A DNA stretch of 64,000 nt from Nakamurella sp040546275 (GCF_040546275.1 NZ_JBEPNO010000002.1:558001-622000), one strand, 5' to 3'. Positions 49,814-59,796 are shown, numbered from the stretch's first letter. The notes: a model not told the origin generated them from the sequence alone. Translations and numbers: made by a program.

Positions 49814-51307
49814 ATGACCAAAACGAACGCCCCCGAGGGCGAACAGGATGTCCGCACCGAAACCGCGCCGAGGCCAGCACTATCGGGCCGATCGGCCACC
49901 ATCGCGCTGGCCGTGGTGTTGATGGCCTCGTTCATGGAACTGCTCGACGCCACGATCGTCAGCGTCGCCGCCCCGGCGATCGCGCTGGATCTCGGTGTCG
50001 GCGAGGCTGCCCTGCAGTGGACCCTCGCCGGTTACACGCTCGCGCTCGGCGCGGGGTTGATCACCGGGGGCCGCATCGGCGACCAGTTCGGTCGACGGCG
50101 GATCTTCCTGGTCGGCCTGGCTGCCTTCGCGATCGCCTCGGCGTTGTGCGCCCTGGCGCCGACGGCCGGACTGCTGATCACCACCCGGGTCGTGCAGGGC
50201 CTCGCCGGCGGAATGATGGTGCCGCAGGTCTTCGGCATCATCCGGTCGACCTTCGCGCCGGCATTCACGGCCAAGGCCTTCGGCGCCTACGGGGCAGTCC
50301 TCGGACTGGCGTCGGTGGCCGGGCCGCTGCTCGGCGGCCTGTTGGTGGATGCCGATCTGTTCGGACTGGGGTGGCGGACGATTTTCGGGGTCAACGTGCC
50401 GATCGCGGTGGTCGGGCTGGTCCTGGGTGTCCGGTACCTGCCGGAATCCAGTTCGACCTGCCGGACGCGGCTCGACCTGGTCGGCGCAGTGCTGGTGGCC
50501 GTGGCCGCTGTCCTCGTCCTGCTGCCGCTGGTGCAGGGCCGGGAGTGGGGTTGGCCTTGGTGGGGTTGGGCAATGCTGGTAGCGGCCATACCCGTTGGCG
50601 GACTGTTTCTCTGGCGTGAACAGCGTCTGGTGCGAAACGGCGGGCAGCCGATCCTCGATCCCGCGCTCCTCCGCATCCGTGCCTTCGCGGGCGGGCTGGC
50701 CGTCTCCCTGCTGTTCTTCGGCGCGATCGGCTCGTTCTTCCTCCTGCTCTCCCTCTACCTGCAACTCGGAACCGGTCGCAGCGCCTGGGAAACCGGACTC
50801 GTCATTTTTCCGTACGCGATCGGATCGATGGTCACCTCCGGGATCGGTGTGCAACTGGCCGCCCGGGCCGGGCGGCCACTTCTGATCTCCGGAGCGCTGG
50901 TGATGGCGGTGTCCCAGGTCGTCCTCCTGCTGGTCGTCGACGGTAACGGCAACCCCGGCTACTGGCTGCTGGCGCTGCCCCTGTTCCTCGGTGGTCTCGG
51001 TCTCGGCCTGACTGCGCCGTCGTTGGTGAACGTCGTGCTGGCCGGCGTGCCGCGGCGCCACGCGGGCGCCGCCGGCGGCCTCCTGACGATGATCAACCAG
51101 ATCGGCGGAGCGGTGGGCGTGGCCCTGCTCGGCGTGCTGTTCTTCGCGCGACTCGATCTGGACCTTCAAGGCGGCGGAACACCACTCTCCGCCTACAGCA
51201 ACGCTTTTGCCGCCATCGTGCCGTGGCAGATCGGCTTCTACGTCCTCGCGGCGGCGCTCATGCTGCTGCTCCCGGCCCGCGCCGCTTCGACGAACGAGCA
51301 CGGGTAG
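49814..51307 (+). CDS. MFS drug:H+ antiporter, DHA2 (14-TM) family
   Basis: 497 residues with 14 predicted helices. Motif A is G-R-I-G-D-Q-F-G-R-R-R, and the first helix has E-L-L-D-A-T-I-V, the D1 motif of DHA2 pumps such as QacA and Stp. Exports an unknown compound, probably lipophilic and cationic. Control by the divergent WYL regulator is likely. Confidence 0.92.
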   Translation: MTKTNAPEGEQDVRTETAPRPALSGRSATIALAVVLMASFMELLDATIVSVAAPAIALDLGVGEAALQWTLAGYTLALGAGLITGGRIGDQFGRRRIFLVGLAAFAIASALCALAPTAGLLITTRVVQGLAGGMMVPQVFGIIRSTFAPAFTAKAFGAYGAVLGLASVAGPLLGGLLVDADLFGLGWRTIFGVNVPIAVVGLVLGVRYLPESSSTCRTRLDLVGAVLVAVAAVLVLLPLVQGREWGWPWWGWAMLVAAIPVGGLFLWREQRLVRNGGQPILDPALLRIRAFAGGLAVSLLFFGAIGSFFLLLSLYLQLGTGRSAWETGLVIFPYAIGSMVTSGIGVQLAARAGRPLLISGALVMAVSQVVLLLVVDGNGNPGYWLLALPLFLGGLGLGLTAPSLVNVVLAGVPRRHAGAAGGLLTMINQIGGAVGVALLGVLFFARLDLDLQGGGTPLSAYSNAFAAIVPWQIGFYVLAAALMLLLPARAASTNEHG

Positions 51308-51313
51308 GGCCGG

Positions 51314-52066
51314 TCAGCCTGGGGGTGGGCCGGTCCCGCTCGGAGCGAGACCGGCACCCCGGCCGTCGACCGCCAGCAGGTCGGTGAGCTCCTGGATGCG
51401 GTCGGCGAGTTCGGCGACCTGGGCCCGACTGGCGATCTGGCTCGCCTCGTCCTTGTCGGCCACCTGCTGGACCAGCCAGGAGGCGATGGTCGCGGTGATC
51501 GTTCCCAGAAGGGCGATGCCCCCGATCATCAGGGCTACGGCGATCATGCGGCCGGTGGTGGTGTGCGGCGTCAGGTCTCCATAGCCGACTGTGGTGATCG
51601 TCGCTGAGGCCCACCACACCGCATCGCCGAAACTCCTGATGGTCGCCCCCGGATCGGCGCGTTCGGCTTCCAGGACCGACAGGGCCGCAATGTAGACGAG
51701 CACCACCGTCGAACCGATGGCGTAGGTGACCACCCGACCTCGCAGGCCGTTGCCGGCGGCACGTTGGAAGACCGAGAGCAGCGCTATCAGGCGAAGCAGC
51801 CGCAGTGGTCGAAGAATCGGTAGCGCGACGGCGGCCAGGTCGAGCAGATGCCGCCAGAACCACTGGGCCCGGGGGTCAGCCAGCTTGAGCCGCATGACGT
51901 AGTCGATGAGGAATGCGGCCCAGGTGATCCATTCGACGATCTCCAGCCAGTCGTCGACATCCGGATGGGGCCGCCCCAGCACCTGCCAGGAGTACGCGGC
52001 CAGGAAGACGATCGCCGCCGTCATCAAGGGCCCGTCGGAGATCGTCGCCCATCGTTTCTGATCCAT
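51314..52066 (-). CDS. voltage-gated-type potassium channel
   Basis: 250 residues with six transmembrane segments: S1-S3, an S4-like R-P-L-R-L-L-R-L-I-A-L-L with three arginines, S5, the selectivity filter T-I-T-T-V-G-Y-G-D, S6, and a short C-terminal coiled coil (A-Q-V-A-E-L-A-D-R-I-Q-E-L-T-D-L-L). Start uncertain: ATG 52066 is chosen; a GTG 45 nt upstream is possible. Confidence 0.87.
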   Translation of the reverse strand: MDQKRWATISDGPLMTAAIVFLAAYSWQVLGRPHPDVDDWLEIVEWITWAAFLIDYVMRLKLADPRAQWFWRHLLDLAAVALPILRPLRLLRLIALLSVFQRAAGNGLRGRVVTYAIGSTVVLVYIAALSVLEAERADPGATIRSFGDAVWWASATITTVGYGDLTPHTTTGRMIAVALMIGGIALLGTITATIASWLVQQVADKDEASQIASRAQVAELADRIQELTDLLAVDGRGAGLAPSGTGPPPG

Positions 52067-52194
52067 CGGTGGAGGATCGCACGCAAACGTATCCAGGTGG
52101 CACACGGACACTCAGGTGCAGTCGGGGGCAGTGCTGCGGATGCTTCCAATGCGGCGTGCCCGTCGTCGGTGTCGACCGGATCGCGTTGCGCTTG

Positions 52195-52698
52195 ATGGGC
52201 GGGCTCTCAGAACTGTCGCGACGCATCCTCGCCGCCGCCGCCGAGCTGGCCGCCGATCGCGACTTCGGCACCATCTCGATGGCCGATATCGGAGCAGAGG
52301 CAGGCATTGTCGGTTCCGGGGTCTACCGGCACTTCGAGAGCGAGGACGCGATCCTGGTCGCTCTGCTGGACTCCTTGATGGACCGAGTCGGCAGCAGCGC
52401 CGCCCGCATCGTCGAGGGGTCGGGCGACGCCGCCACCACGTTGTCGGCGTTGATCGCGGATCACATCCAGGTGGCGATCGGTGATCGTGCAGTGCTGGCC
52501 GTCTACCCAGTCGACATCGTTCTTCCGGAGCGGCCTCTCCGACGAACGGCCTGCCGAGCTCTGGGGTGCGATGTCCCATGCGTGCCTCGGTATCGACCCC
52601 TCCGTAGCTCATTGACCGGGTCGGCTGCCGCAGATGTCCACAATCTTGCAGAACGCGCGGATGAGTCGTCCACAGTGCTGGGTAGGCCTCGTCGGTGA
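52195..52698 (+). pseudogene. TetR-family regulator, C-terminus frameshifted
   Basis: The first ~110 residues are a good TetR helix-turn-helix region (S-R-R-I-L-A-A-A-A-E-L-A, G-T-I-S-M-A-D-I-G-A-E-A-G-I-V-G-S-G-V-Y-R-H-F-E-S-E-D-A-I-L). After D-R-A-V-L-A-V-Y (about nt 52505) the frame turns into Pro/Arg-rich sequence. A different frame of the same DNA (about 52527-52618) reads F-F-R-S-G-L-S-D-E-R-P-A-E-L-W-G-A-M-S-H-A before a stop, which looks like a genuine TetR C-terminus. A frameshift or small deletion has probably broken the gene. Confidence 0.6.
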
Positions 52699-52724
52699 GT
52701 TCGGCTTCCATTTCGCGCCGCAGC

Positions 52725-55700
52725 TCAGTACACGTCGCGGTGGTAGCGCCCGTCTTTGATCAATTGTTTGCGGAATTCGGCCGCCTGGACCTCCGACAGA
52801 TGGCCGTGCGTTCTGGCGACGGTCAGCAGCGTCGCGTCGACGTCCTTGGCCATCCTGGTGGCATCGCCGCAGACGTAGACCGCTGCGCCGTCCTGGATCC
52901 AGCGCCAGAGTTCGGCGCCGTGCTCGAGCATGCGGTCCTGGACGTAGATCCGTTGGCGCTGATCCCGCGAGAAGGCGAGATCGAGGCGCGTCAGCAAACC
53001 TTCGCCGAAGAACTGCTCGAGTTCGCTTCTGTAGTAGAAGTTCTCGGTGGCGTGCTGGTCGCCGAAGAACAGCCAGTTGCGGCCGGTCGCACCGGCCGCC
53101 CGCCGGTCGTGCAGGAAGGCTCGGAAGGGCGCGACACCGGTACCGGGACCGATCATCATCATCGGGGTGGACGGATCCTTCGGCGGCCGGAAATGCGGTG
53201 ATGCCTGGAGGTAGATCGGGATCGGTGCCGTTGACGCGCGGTCGGCGAGGAACGTCGAGCACAACCCGCCGCGGACCTGGCCGCGGGGCGAGTCGTACCG
53301 GAGTACGGAGACGGTCAGCTGGATCTCGCGCGGGTCGACCTTCGGGCTGGAGGAGATCGAGTACTGCCGCGGTTGAAGCTTCTTGAGCACGGCCTGCCAC
53401 TCGAACAGGTCCGCGGTCACCGCGTGGGCCTCGAGCAGATCGATGGCATGGCGGCCCCACAGCCATCCGTTCAGCTCGACCTCGTTGTCCTGGCGCAGCA
53501 ACTTCACCAGTGTCTCGTCAGGATTGCGGGCGGCCGCGAACCTGAGCAGTTCGGGGGTGACCTTCGTGATGTCGTAGTGCGTGCGGAGCAACTCCCTCAA
53601 GGGGCCGCGGTCGTCGCCGGCGGTGGCGTTGACATCGCCGTTGAGTCCGGTCATCTCCAGCCAACGCTGCACGGTCTCCGGACTGTTGGCGGCGAAGATG
53701 CCGAGCGCGTCACCGACCTGGTAGGTGACCGGTGCATCCAGGAGATCGAAGCCGAACTGCCGGACTTCCTTGGCCGAATCCGGACCGGTGAGGATCTCGT
53801 TGCGGACCAGCACCGCGTTGATCGGGTTCGAACGGGTGAAGGCCGGGGCAGGCGGGCTCTCGACCCTGCGGTCCACCTGTTGCTGCCGGGGGATCGTGGT
53901 GACAGGGCCGGTCGGCCCGACCGGGGAGCCCAGGAGCGAGGTGATGGTGGTCAGCCATTTCGGCTGCGACTCCGCGTCGTCGGGCTCGGTCGACACCCGC
54001 TCGAGCAGCCTGGTGGCTCCCAGTTCGGCCAGGCGGGAGTCCACCTTGGCGGCGAAACCGCAGAATTCGTCGTAGGAGGAGTCGCCGTAGCCGATGACGG
54101 AGAATCGGGTGCCGGTCAGGTCGGGGGCGTCGACCGCGGACAGCTCGGCCCAGAAGTCGCCCGCGTCATCCGGTGGCCCGCCGTCCCCGAAAGTGCTCGT
54201 GATGACAAGGATGTCGGTTGCTGCGGCCAACCTGTCGAGCCCGCACTCGTCCATCTCGACGAGCTCGGTCACCACACCTGCTTCGGTCAACCCGTCGAGT
54301 GCGCTCGAGGCGAAGGACTCGGCATTGCCGGTCTGCGAGGCCCAGAGCACGAGGACTGTCCGGCCGGGAGCTGCCGGAGCGATCGGAGGTGCAGCCGGTG
54401 CCACCACCGAGGTCCCCGGTTCGCGGGAGTACAGACCGGCGAGCATGCCGTCGAACCACAGCCTGGTGCCGTACCCGACCGGCGCGGAACGAGGCAGTAC
54501 CGGAACGCTGGTGACCGGGGCAACCTGCAGAGCCGCCAGGAAGCCGCCGAGGTAGGCCTGCTCGGAGGCCTTCGGTCCAGCCGGTACCAGGGTGCCGAGA
54601 TCCAGCAGGGCGGCGAGGGGGTGCACCGGGATGGCCCCTGACGTGGTGTCGCCTGATCGTGGTGTCACCGGTTCGGCCATGACCGGCGCCGAGGTCCGTG
54701 CGGTGTCGACCGGTGTGACGGGGGCGGCCACCGGGCGCAGGGTCACCGCGCAGACTTTGAATTCCGGCTGCAGGGAGACCGGATCAACGGCGTCGTTGGT
54801 GACGGCGTTGATCGTCAGGTATTCGCCGTGTTCGTCGTTCCAGTGGAACGGCGCGAAGCAGGTGCCCTGACGAACCCGGTCGGTGACCACTGCCGGGAGG
54901 ACGGCGCGGCCGCGGCGGGACACGATTTCCACCGAGGCGCCGTCCGCCATCTGCAGGACCGCCGCGTCATCGGGATGCACTTCGACGAACGGGCCCGGGT
55001 TGAGCTTGTTGAGCTTGGCGACCTTCCCGGTCTTGGTCAGCGTGTGCCACTGGTGCTGCAGGCGCCCGGTGTTGAGCACGAAAGGGAAGTCGTCGTCGGG
55101 CATCTCGGCCGGGTCGAGGTGTGGCCGCGGATGGAACACCGCGCGCCTGGTCGGAGTGGGGAAGGCCAGCCGCGGCCGGTGTCCGTCGTCGTCGACGTAC
55201 AGGGACTGGCTGACCCCGTCGTTGAGGTACCGCAACGGGTGTCGGTCGTCGGTGCCGCCCGGTGCGTCGAGTGGCGGGCAGGGCCACTGCAGCGGGGTCT
55301 GCCGGAGCCGCTCGTAGCTCGCCCCCCGGAAGTCCCAGCCGGTCAGCGGATTCCAGAACTGGCAGATCTCGTCGAAGATCTGCTCGCTGCTGTCGTAGGT
55401 GAAGGCCTCGCCGAACCCCATCTCGGTGGCGACCTCTGCGATCAACCACCAATCGGGTCGAGCGTCCCCGGCGGGCGGGATCGACTGCTGCAGCAGCGTC
55501 AGGTTCCGCTCGGAATTGATCATCACGGCGTCGGACTCCGCCCACAGCGTCGCGGGCAGGACCACGTCGGCGTAGGAGTTCGTGGCCGTCTCCAGGTAGG
55601 TGTCCTGGGTGATCACCAGTTCGGCGGCCTCCAGTCCGTCGATGACGGTGCGTCGGTTCGCCATGCTCGCCACCGGGTTGGTGCAGATGATCCAGCAGGC

Positions 55701-56924
55701 CTTGATCGTGCCGTCGACCATCTGATGGAACATCTCCACGGTCCCCGGCCCGACATCGGTGCGAATCGTGCCCGGTGCGAGGCCCCACTGCTGTTCCACG
55801 AACTCCCGGTCCGCCGGCGACAACACCGAGCGCTGCCCGGGCAGACCTGCGCCCATGTAACCCATCTCGCGTCCGCCCATGGCGTTGGGCTGACCGGTCA
55901 GCGACATCGGTCCGCTGCCGGGCCGGCAGATCGCACCGGTCGCCAGATGGAGGTTGCAGATCGCGTTGGTGTTCCAGGTTCCGTGGGTGCTCTGGTTGAG
56001 CCCCATGGTCCAGCAGCTCATCCAGTTGCCGGCCTCGCCGATCCACCGTGCCGCAGTGCGGATGTCCTCCTCCGGCAGATCGGTGATGCGGGCAACGTTC
56101 TCGGGGAGATAGTCCGCGAGGAATTCCGGCATCGCCTCCCAGCCCTGGGTGTGCTCGGCGATGAACTGCTCGTCGATGTGGCCGTCGGCGATGAGCAGGT
56201 GCAGGATGCCGTTCAGCAGGGCAAGATCGGTCCCCGGTCTGATGGGCAGGTACAGGTCCGCACGGTCGGCGGTGGTGTTGCGGCGGGGGTCGACGACGAT
56301 CAGCTTCGCGCCGGTCTTCAGCCGGTCGGACATCCGCAGGAACAGGATCGGATGGCAGTCCGCCATGTTCGCCCCGATGACGAAGAACAGGTCCGCGGTG
56401 TCGAAGTCGGTGTAGGAGCCGGGCGGTCCGTCGGCCCCGAGAGACTGCTTGTAGCCGGTACCGGCGCTAGCCATGCACAGCCGTGAGTTCGACTCGATGT
56501 GTCGTGTGCGCAGGTAGCCCTTGGCCAACTTGGTGGCCAGGTACTGGGCCTCGATCGACATCTGGCCCGACACGTACAACGCGACGGCGTCCGGTCCGTG
56601 CTCGTCCACGATCGCGCGCAGGCGAGCGGCGACGTCGCGGATCGCCTCGTCGATCGGCACCGGTTCGAGAGCACGGCTTCGCTGGGACCGTCGGTGGGCG
56701 GACTCGAGACGACCGGTGCCCAGCATCATCTCGGCGTGCGTGGCGCCTTTCGTGCACAGCCGTCCGAAATTGGTCGGATGGAGTTTGTCCCCCGAGACCT
56801 TGGCGATGACGGGCGATCCGCCGTCCGGTCGCGAGGTCTGGACCACGATGCCGCAGCCGACCCCGCAGTAGGAGCAGACCGTACAGGTGAGCTCGCGCGC
56901 TGCGGTGTCCCCTTCACCAGCCAT
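52725..56924 (-). CDS. assimilatory nitrate reductase fused to a CysJ-like flavoprotein reductase
   Basis: 1399 residues. Residues 10-60 hold a 4Fe-4S site (C17, C20, C24, C57). About 60-730 form the molybdopterin catalytic domain with Mo-ligand Cys150 (N-S-R-L-C-M-A-S-A) and the C-terminal molydopterin-binding barrel. A linker (~740-850) is followed by a flavodoxin domain (~855-1000; A-S-Q-T-G-N-A-E-S), an FAD domain (R-Q-Y-S-I-S-S-S-P) and an NADPH domain (G-P-G-T-G-V-A-P-F-R-A-F) ending R-Y-H-R-D-V-Y. Electrons would pass NADPH-FAD-FMN-FeS-Mo to nitrate in one chain. No nitrite reductase or transporter gene is adjacent. Similar fusions are annotated in other actinobacteria. Confidence 0.93.
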   Translation of the reverse strand: MAGEGDTAARELTCTVCSYCGVGCGIVVQTSRPDGGSPVIAKVSGDKLHPTNFGRLCTKGATHAEMMLGTGRLESAHRRSQRSRALEPVPIDEAIRDVAARLRAIVDEHGPDAVALYVSGQMSIEAQYLATKLAKGYLRTRHIESNSRLCMASAGTGYKQSLGADGPPGSYTDFDTADLFFVIGANMADCHPILFLRMSDRLKTGAKLIVVDPRRNTTADRADLYLPIRPGTDLALLNGILHLLIADGHIDEQFIAEHTQGWEAMPEFLADYLPENVARITDLPEEDIRTAARWIGEAGNWMSCWTMGLNQSTHGTWNTNAICNLHLATGAICRPGSGPMSLTGQPNAMGGREMGYMGAGLPGQRSVLSPADREFVEQQWGLAPGTIRTDVGPGTVEMFHQMVDGTIKACWIICTNPVASMANRRTVIDGLEAAELVITQDTYLETATNSYADVVLPATLWAESDAVMINSERNLTLLQQSIPPAGDARPDWWLIAEVATEMGFGEAFTYDSSEQIFDEICQFWNPLTGWDFRGASYERLRQTPLQWPCPPLDAPGGTDDRHPLRYLNDGVSQSLYVDDDGHRPRLAFPTPTRRAVFHPRPHLDPAEMPDDDFPFVLNTGRLQHQWHTLTKTGKVAKLNKLNPGPFVEVHPDDAAVLQMADGASVEIVSRRGRAVLPAVVTDRVRQGTCFAPFHWNDEHGEYLTINAVTNDAVDPVSLQPEFKVCAVTLRPVAAPVTPVDTARTSAPVMAEPVTPRSGDTTSGAIPVHPLAALLDLGTLVPAGPKASEQAYLGGFLAALQVAPVTSVPVLPRSAPVGYGTRLWFDGMLAGLYSREPGTSVVAPAAPPIAPAAPGRTVLVLWASQTGNAESFASSALDGLTEAGVVTELVEMDECGLDRLAAATDILVITSTFGDGGPPDDAGDFWAELSAVDAPDLTGTRFSVIGYGDSSYDEFCGFAAKVDSRLAELGATRLLERVSTEPDDAESQPKWLTTITSLLGSPVGPTGPVTTIPRQQQVDRRVESPPAPAFTRSNPINAVLVRNEILTGPDSAKEVRQFGFDLLDAPVTYQVGDALGIFAANSPETVQRWLEMTGLNGDVNATAGDDRGPLRELLRTHYDITKVTPELLRFAAARNPDETLVKLLRQDNEVELNGWLWGRHAIDLLEAHAVTADLFEWQAVLKKLQPRQYSISSSPKVDPREIQLTVSVLRYDSPRGQVRGGLCSTFLADRASTAPIPIYLQASPHFRPPKDPSTPMMMIGPGTGVAPFRAFLHDRRAAGATGRNWLFFGDQHATENFYYRSELEQFFGEGLLTRLDLAFSRDQRQRIYVQDRMLEHGAELWRWIQDGAAVYVCGDATRMAKDVDATLLTVARTHGHLSEVQAAEFRKQLIKDGRYHRDVY

Positions 56925-57113
56925 GATCGGCCGATACGTTCATCGCCTGGTCCATGTTCGCTATGGTTCCGGGACGAGTGGCGCTCGCTGTTGCCCGTCA
57001 GTTGCGCACAGATCACAAACTTCTCACGCTCTGAGGTCCACTGCTGTGCGCAGGTGATCATCCTCAGTGGCGGACCGCGATGGGCGCCATGCAGTCAATA
57101 ACACCGTTGACAA

Positions 57114-57308
57114 ATGGCCGGGAGGCGTGTCGAAGTCGAGGCACCGTACTCGTCCAGCAGGGCGGCGGGCCGCATTGGTCGCAGCGACGACATCGCTGGT
57201 GCGGTGGTGTTTCTCGCTGCCCGCGGCGGTGCCTGCTGCACCGGGGTCGTGCTGCCCGTCGACGGCGGGGGATCTGGACCACCGCCTGAGCCGATCAGGG
57301 GCTCGTGA
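57114..57308 (+). pseudogene. SDR C-terminal fragment
   Basis: About 50 residues match the end of a short-chain dehydrogenase: A-G-R-I-G-R-S-D-D-I-A-G-A-V-V-F-L-A, then T-G-V-V-L-P-V-D-G-G. No cofactor or catalytic motif precedes it in any frame that I can see. It overlaps the 3' end of the convergent helR-like gene by 14 nt. Confidence 0.6.
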
Positions 57309-59455
57309 GGACGACGAGCCGCTGGGTCGCCCTGGTCACCGCGACATAGCGATCGACCGCTCCCTGGATACCGACGCCGAAGTCCTGCGGGTCGACGACG
57401 ACCACCAGGTCGAACTCGAGGCCCTTGGAGGTTTCGGGGGTGAGGTATCGGATCCGTGGCTGGTCCGTCAGGGTCCCGATCCCAGGGTCGGCGACACCGA
57501 TCACGCAGGCTATGCCGTCGGTGTGCGCAGTGAGCCAGTCCTCCAGGATTGGGTTCAGTTGTGCCACGGATCCGTGGATGACGGGCAACCCGCTGCTGCG
57601 CACAGAAGTCGGCACGTTGGCGTCGGGGAGGACGGCGCGGATGCCCGGCTCGGCCTCGTGCATGATCTCTTGCGGTGTCCGGTAGTTGATGCTCAACGAG
57701 GCCACCCTGATCCGATCGAGACCGATCCGCTCGAGTCGTTCCGTCCACGTTTCGGTAAATCCATGCCGGGCCTGCGCCCGGTCGCCGACGATGGTGCAAG
57801 CTCCGGGATGGGCAGCGCAGCAACAACATCTGCCACTGAGCGTCGGTCAGCTCCTGCGCCTCGTCCACCACGATGTGCGCGAATGGGCCGGCCAAGGGGT
57901 CCGGTTCCGCTGTCGGTACTGCGTCGTCGTGCACCAGCGCTTCCCGTAGGTCCGCACCTCGCAGCATCGACATCAGCTTCAGGTCGTCGTCATCGGCCTC
58001 GATCGCATCCTCGACCACGCGGGACATGTACTCGCGATCAGCAGCAACCGCCGACTCGTTGCGGCGTCGGCGATCTGACGCCTCCGGGTCGCCGAGCCGG
58101 TGTCGGGCCGCGTCGAGGAACGGCAGGTCGGACAGCGTCCAGGCCTTGGCGTCCGGGCGCTGCAGCGCCGCGATGTCGTTCCGGTCGAGCCAGGGGGCAC
58201 TCCGTCGGAGATAGGCCGGCACCGACCACAGGTCGCCGACGAGATCGTCCGCCTCCACGATCGGCCATGACCGGTGGAAGGCCGTGGTCACTGATCTGCT
58301 CTGCTGCAACGACTTCCGGAGTTGGTCCGGTGGGATGTCGTCGTCGTGCTTCGCCGTCAGGATCGTGAGCAGTTCCGCCCAGATCGCCTCACAGGCCTCG
58401 TTGTGCGGGGTTCCAGGTCCTGCGGCGTCGAATGCCCGCGTCCAGTCGTGGGTACTCAACCACACGTCCGACCAGGGCGTCTCGACCGTCATTCCGCTGG
58501 CCGGCGGTTCCTCGTAGAAGCCGACGGCCTCCTCGATCGCCTTCACCAGGCGGGCCGACGATTTCAGCTCGGCCACCTGCGGATCCGTCTCCGGGGCTGC
58601 GGTTGCTCCTTGGGCGACGAGATCCCGCAGCGTGCAGATCTGCACGCCCTCTTCGCCGAGGCTGGGCAGGACGTCGGCGACGTAGGCAAGGAACGGCCGA
58701 TGCGGACCGACGAACAGCACCCCGCCCCGCCGATGGCCGAGGCGGGGGTCGGAGTAGAGCAGGTACGCCGTGCGGTGCAGCGCGACAACGGTTTTGCCGG
58801 TCCCCGGTCCGCCGTCCACGACGAGGGCGCCGCCGGATCCCGCCCGGATGATCGCGTCCTGGTCGGCTGCGATGGTGCCGAGTACGTCCCGCATCCGCTC
58901 CGACCGGTTGCTGCCCAGACTGGCGATGAAGGCCGATTGGTCGTCGAGCGCCGGGCCGGCCAGCCCGTCCGCGGTGAACACCTCGTCCCAGTAATCGGTG
59001 ATCCGGCCGCGCATCCAGCGGTACCGGCGGCGGCTGATCAGACCCATCGGGTCGGCGTGGGTCGCTCCGAAGAACGGCTCGGCAGCGGGGGAGCGCCAGT
59101 CGATCAGCACGCGGCGGCCCGTGCCGTCCGTCAGGCCGAGTCGACCGACGTACACCGGCTCCGGATTCTCCGCGGTCACCATGTGTCCAAGGCAGAGGTC
59201 AACACCGAAGCGGCGCAGGGTGCGAAGGCGTGCGGTCAGCCGGTGGATGGCCAGATCCCGCTCGATCGCCTGCTGTCCTTTTCGGCCTGGTGCCCTGCGC
59301 TCGGTGTCCAGTCGCTCGGAGAGGTCGGCGATCGACTCCTGCACATTCGCTGCCATGGCCGCGAAATACCGTTCATCGTGTGCGATCAGCGCCGGGTCGG
59401 CCTTGGCGGCCAGCGTCGGTGGGAGGTCAAATGCACTGGTGGTCAGGGGATTCAC
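57295..59455 (-). pseudogene. helR: HelD/HelR-type RNA polymerase recycling ATPase, frameshifted
   Basis: The whole locus would encode ~720 residues of the actinobacterial HelD class: N-terminal coiled coil (about 25-75), D-W-R-S-P-A-A-E-P-F, Walker A G-G-P-G-T-G-K-T, and V-V-D-E-A-Q-E. The frame then breaks at about 57796: after C-P-S-R-S-L one extra C (minus strand) shifts reading. The other frame continues correctly with T-I-V-G-D-R-A-Q-A, S-I-N-Y-R-T-P-Q-E, T-S-K-G-L-E-F-D and Y-V-A-V-T-R-A-T-Q-R-L down to the TCA at 57295. HelR releases rifamycin-bound RNA polymerase in Streptomyces and Mycobacterium abscessus. Real mutation or sequencing error cannot be told apart here. Confidence 0.85.
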
Positions 59456-59528
59456 GTGGTCAGCTCCAGTCCGGAACGCCTGCCTGAGCGGGGTGTGGCA
59501 ATGGCGCCCGGCGATTCTGCGGCACGAC

Positions 59529-59551
59529 GGGGGTCTTGCCGCAAGCCCCCC
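59529..59551 (-). promoter_or_regulatory. rifamycin-associated element (RAE)
   Basis: On the minus strand the core reads GGGGCTTGCGGCAAGACCCC, an inverted repeat with CTTGC/GGCAAG arms. It differs at one position from the published RAE consensus (GGGGCTTGCGGCAAGGCCCC type). It lies about 75-95 nt upstream of the helR start. In actinomycetes RAEs drive rifamycin-inducible resistance genes. Confidence 0.85.
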
Positions 59552-59796
59552 GATGAGCTATAAGTTGAAAGAGGAAGGGCCACTCGTGACGTAACCGACT
59601 CCCCTTCCCCTTCTCAGCGGCTCGAGACGCCGGCCGATCCGTAGGTTCATGTTGTCGATCTCGTCCAGGAAGATGGCGCTTCTGATGTCAGGTCAGCCTC
59701 CGGAGCAGAGACAAGGATGGCGAACATTGGAGTGCGATGACGTCTCGAGCGAGCGCCGCGGAACGGTGGGGCTCTTCGGCCCCGGAGGCCGCCCGA

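Noticed and set aside
56925..57113. GlnR-type operator upstream of the nitrate reductase
   Set aside because: I looked for a GTnAC-N6-GnAAC pattern and did not find a convincing match.
52725..59600. Horizontally acquired defence or resistance island
   Set aside because: Base composition looks like the rest of the window, no integrase, transposase, toxin-antitoxin or known anti-phage genes are present, and the helR-like gene is a vertically common actinobacterial family.
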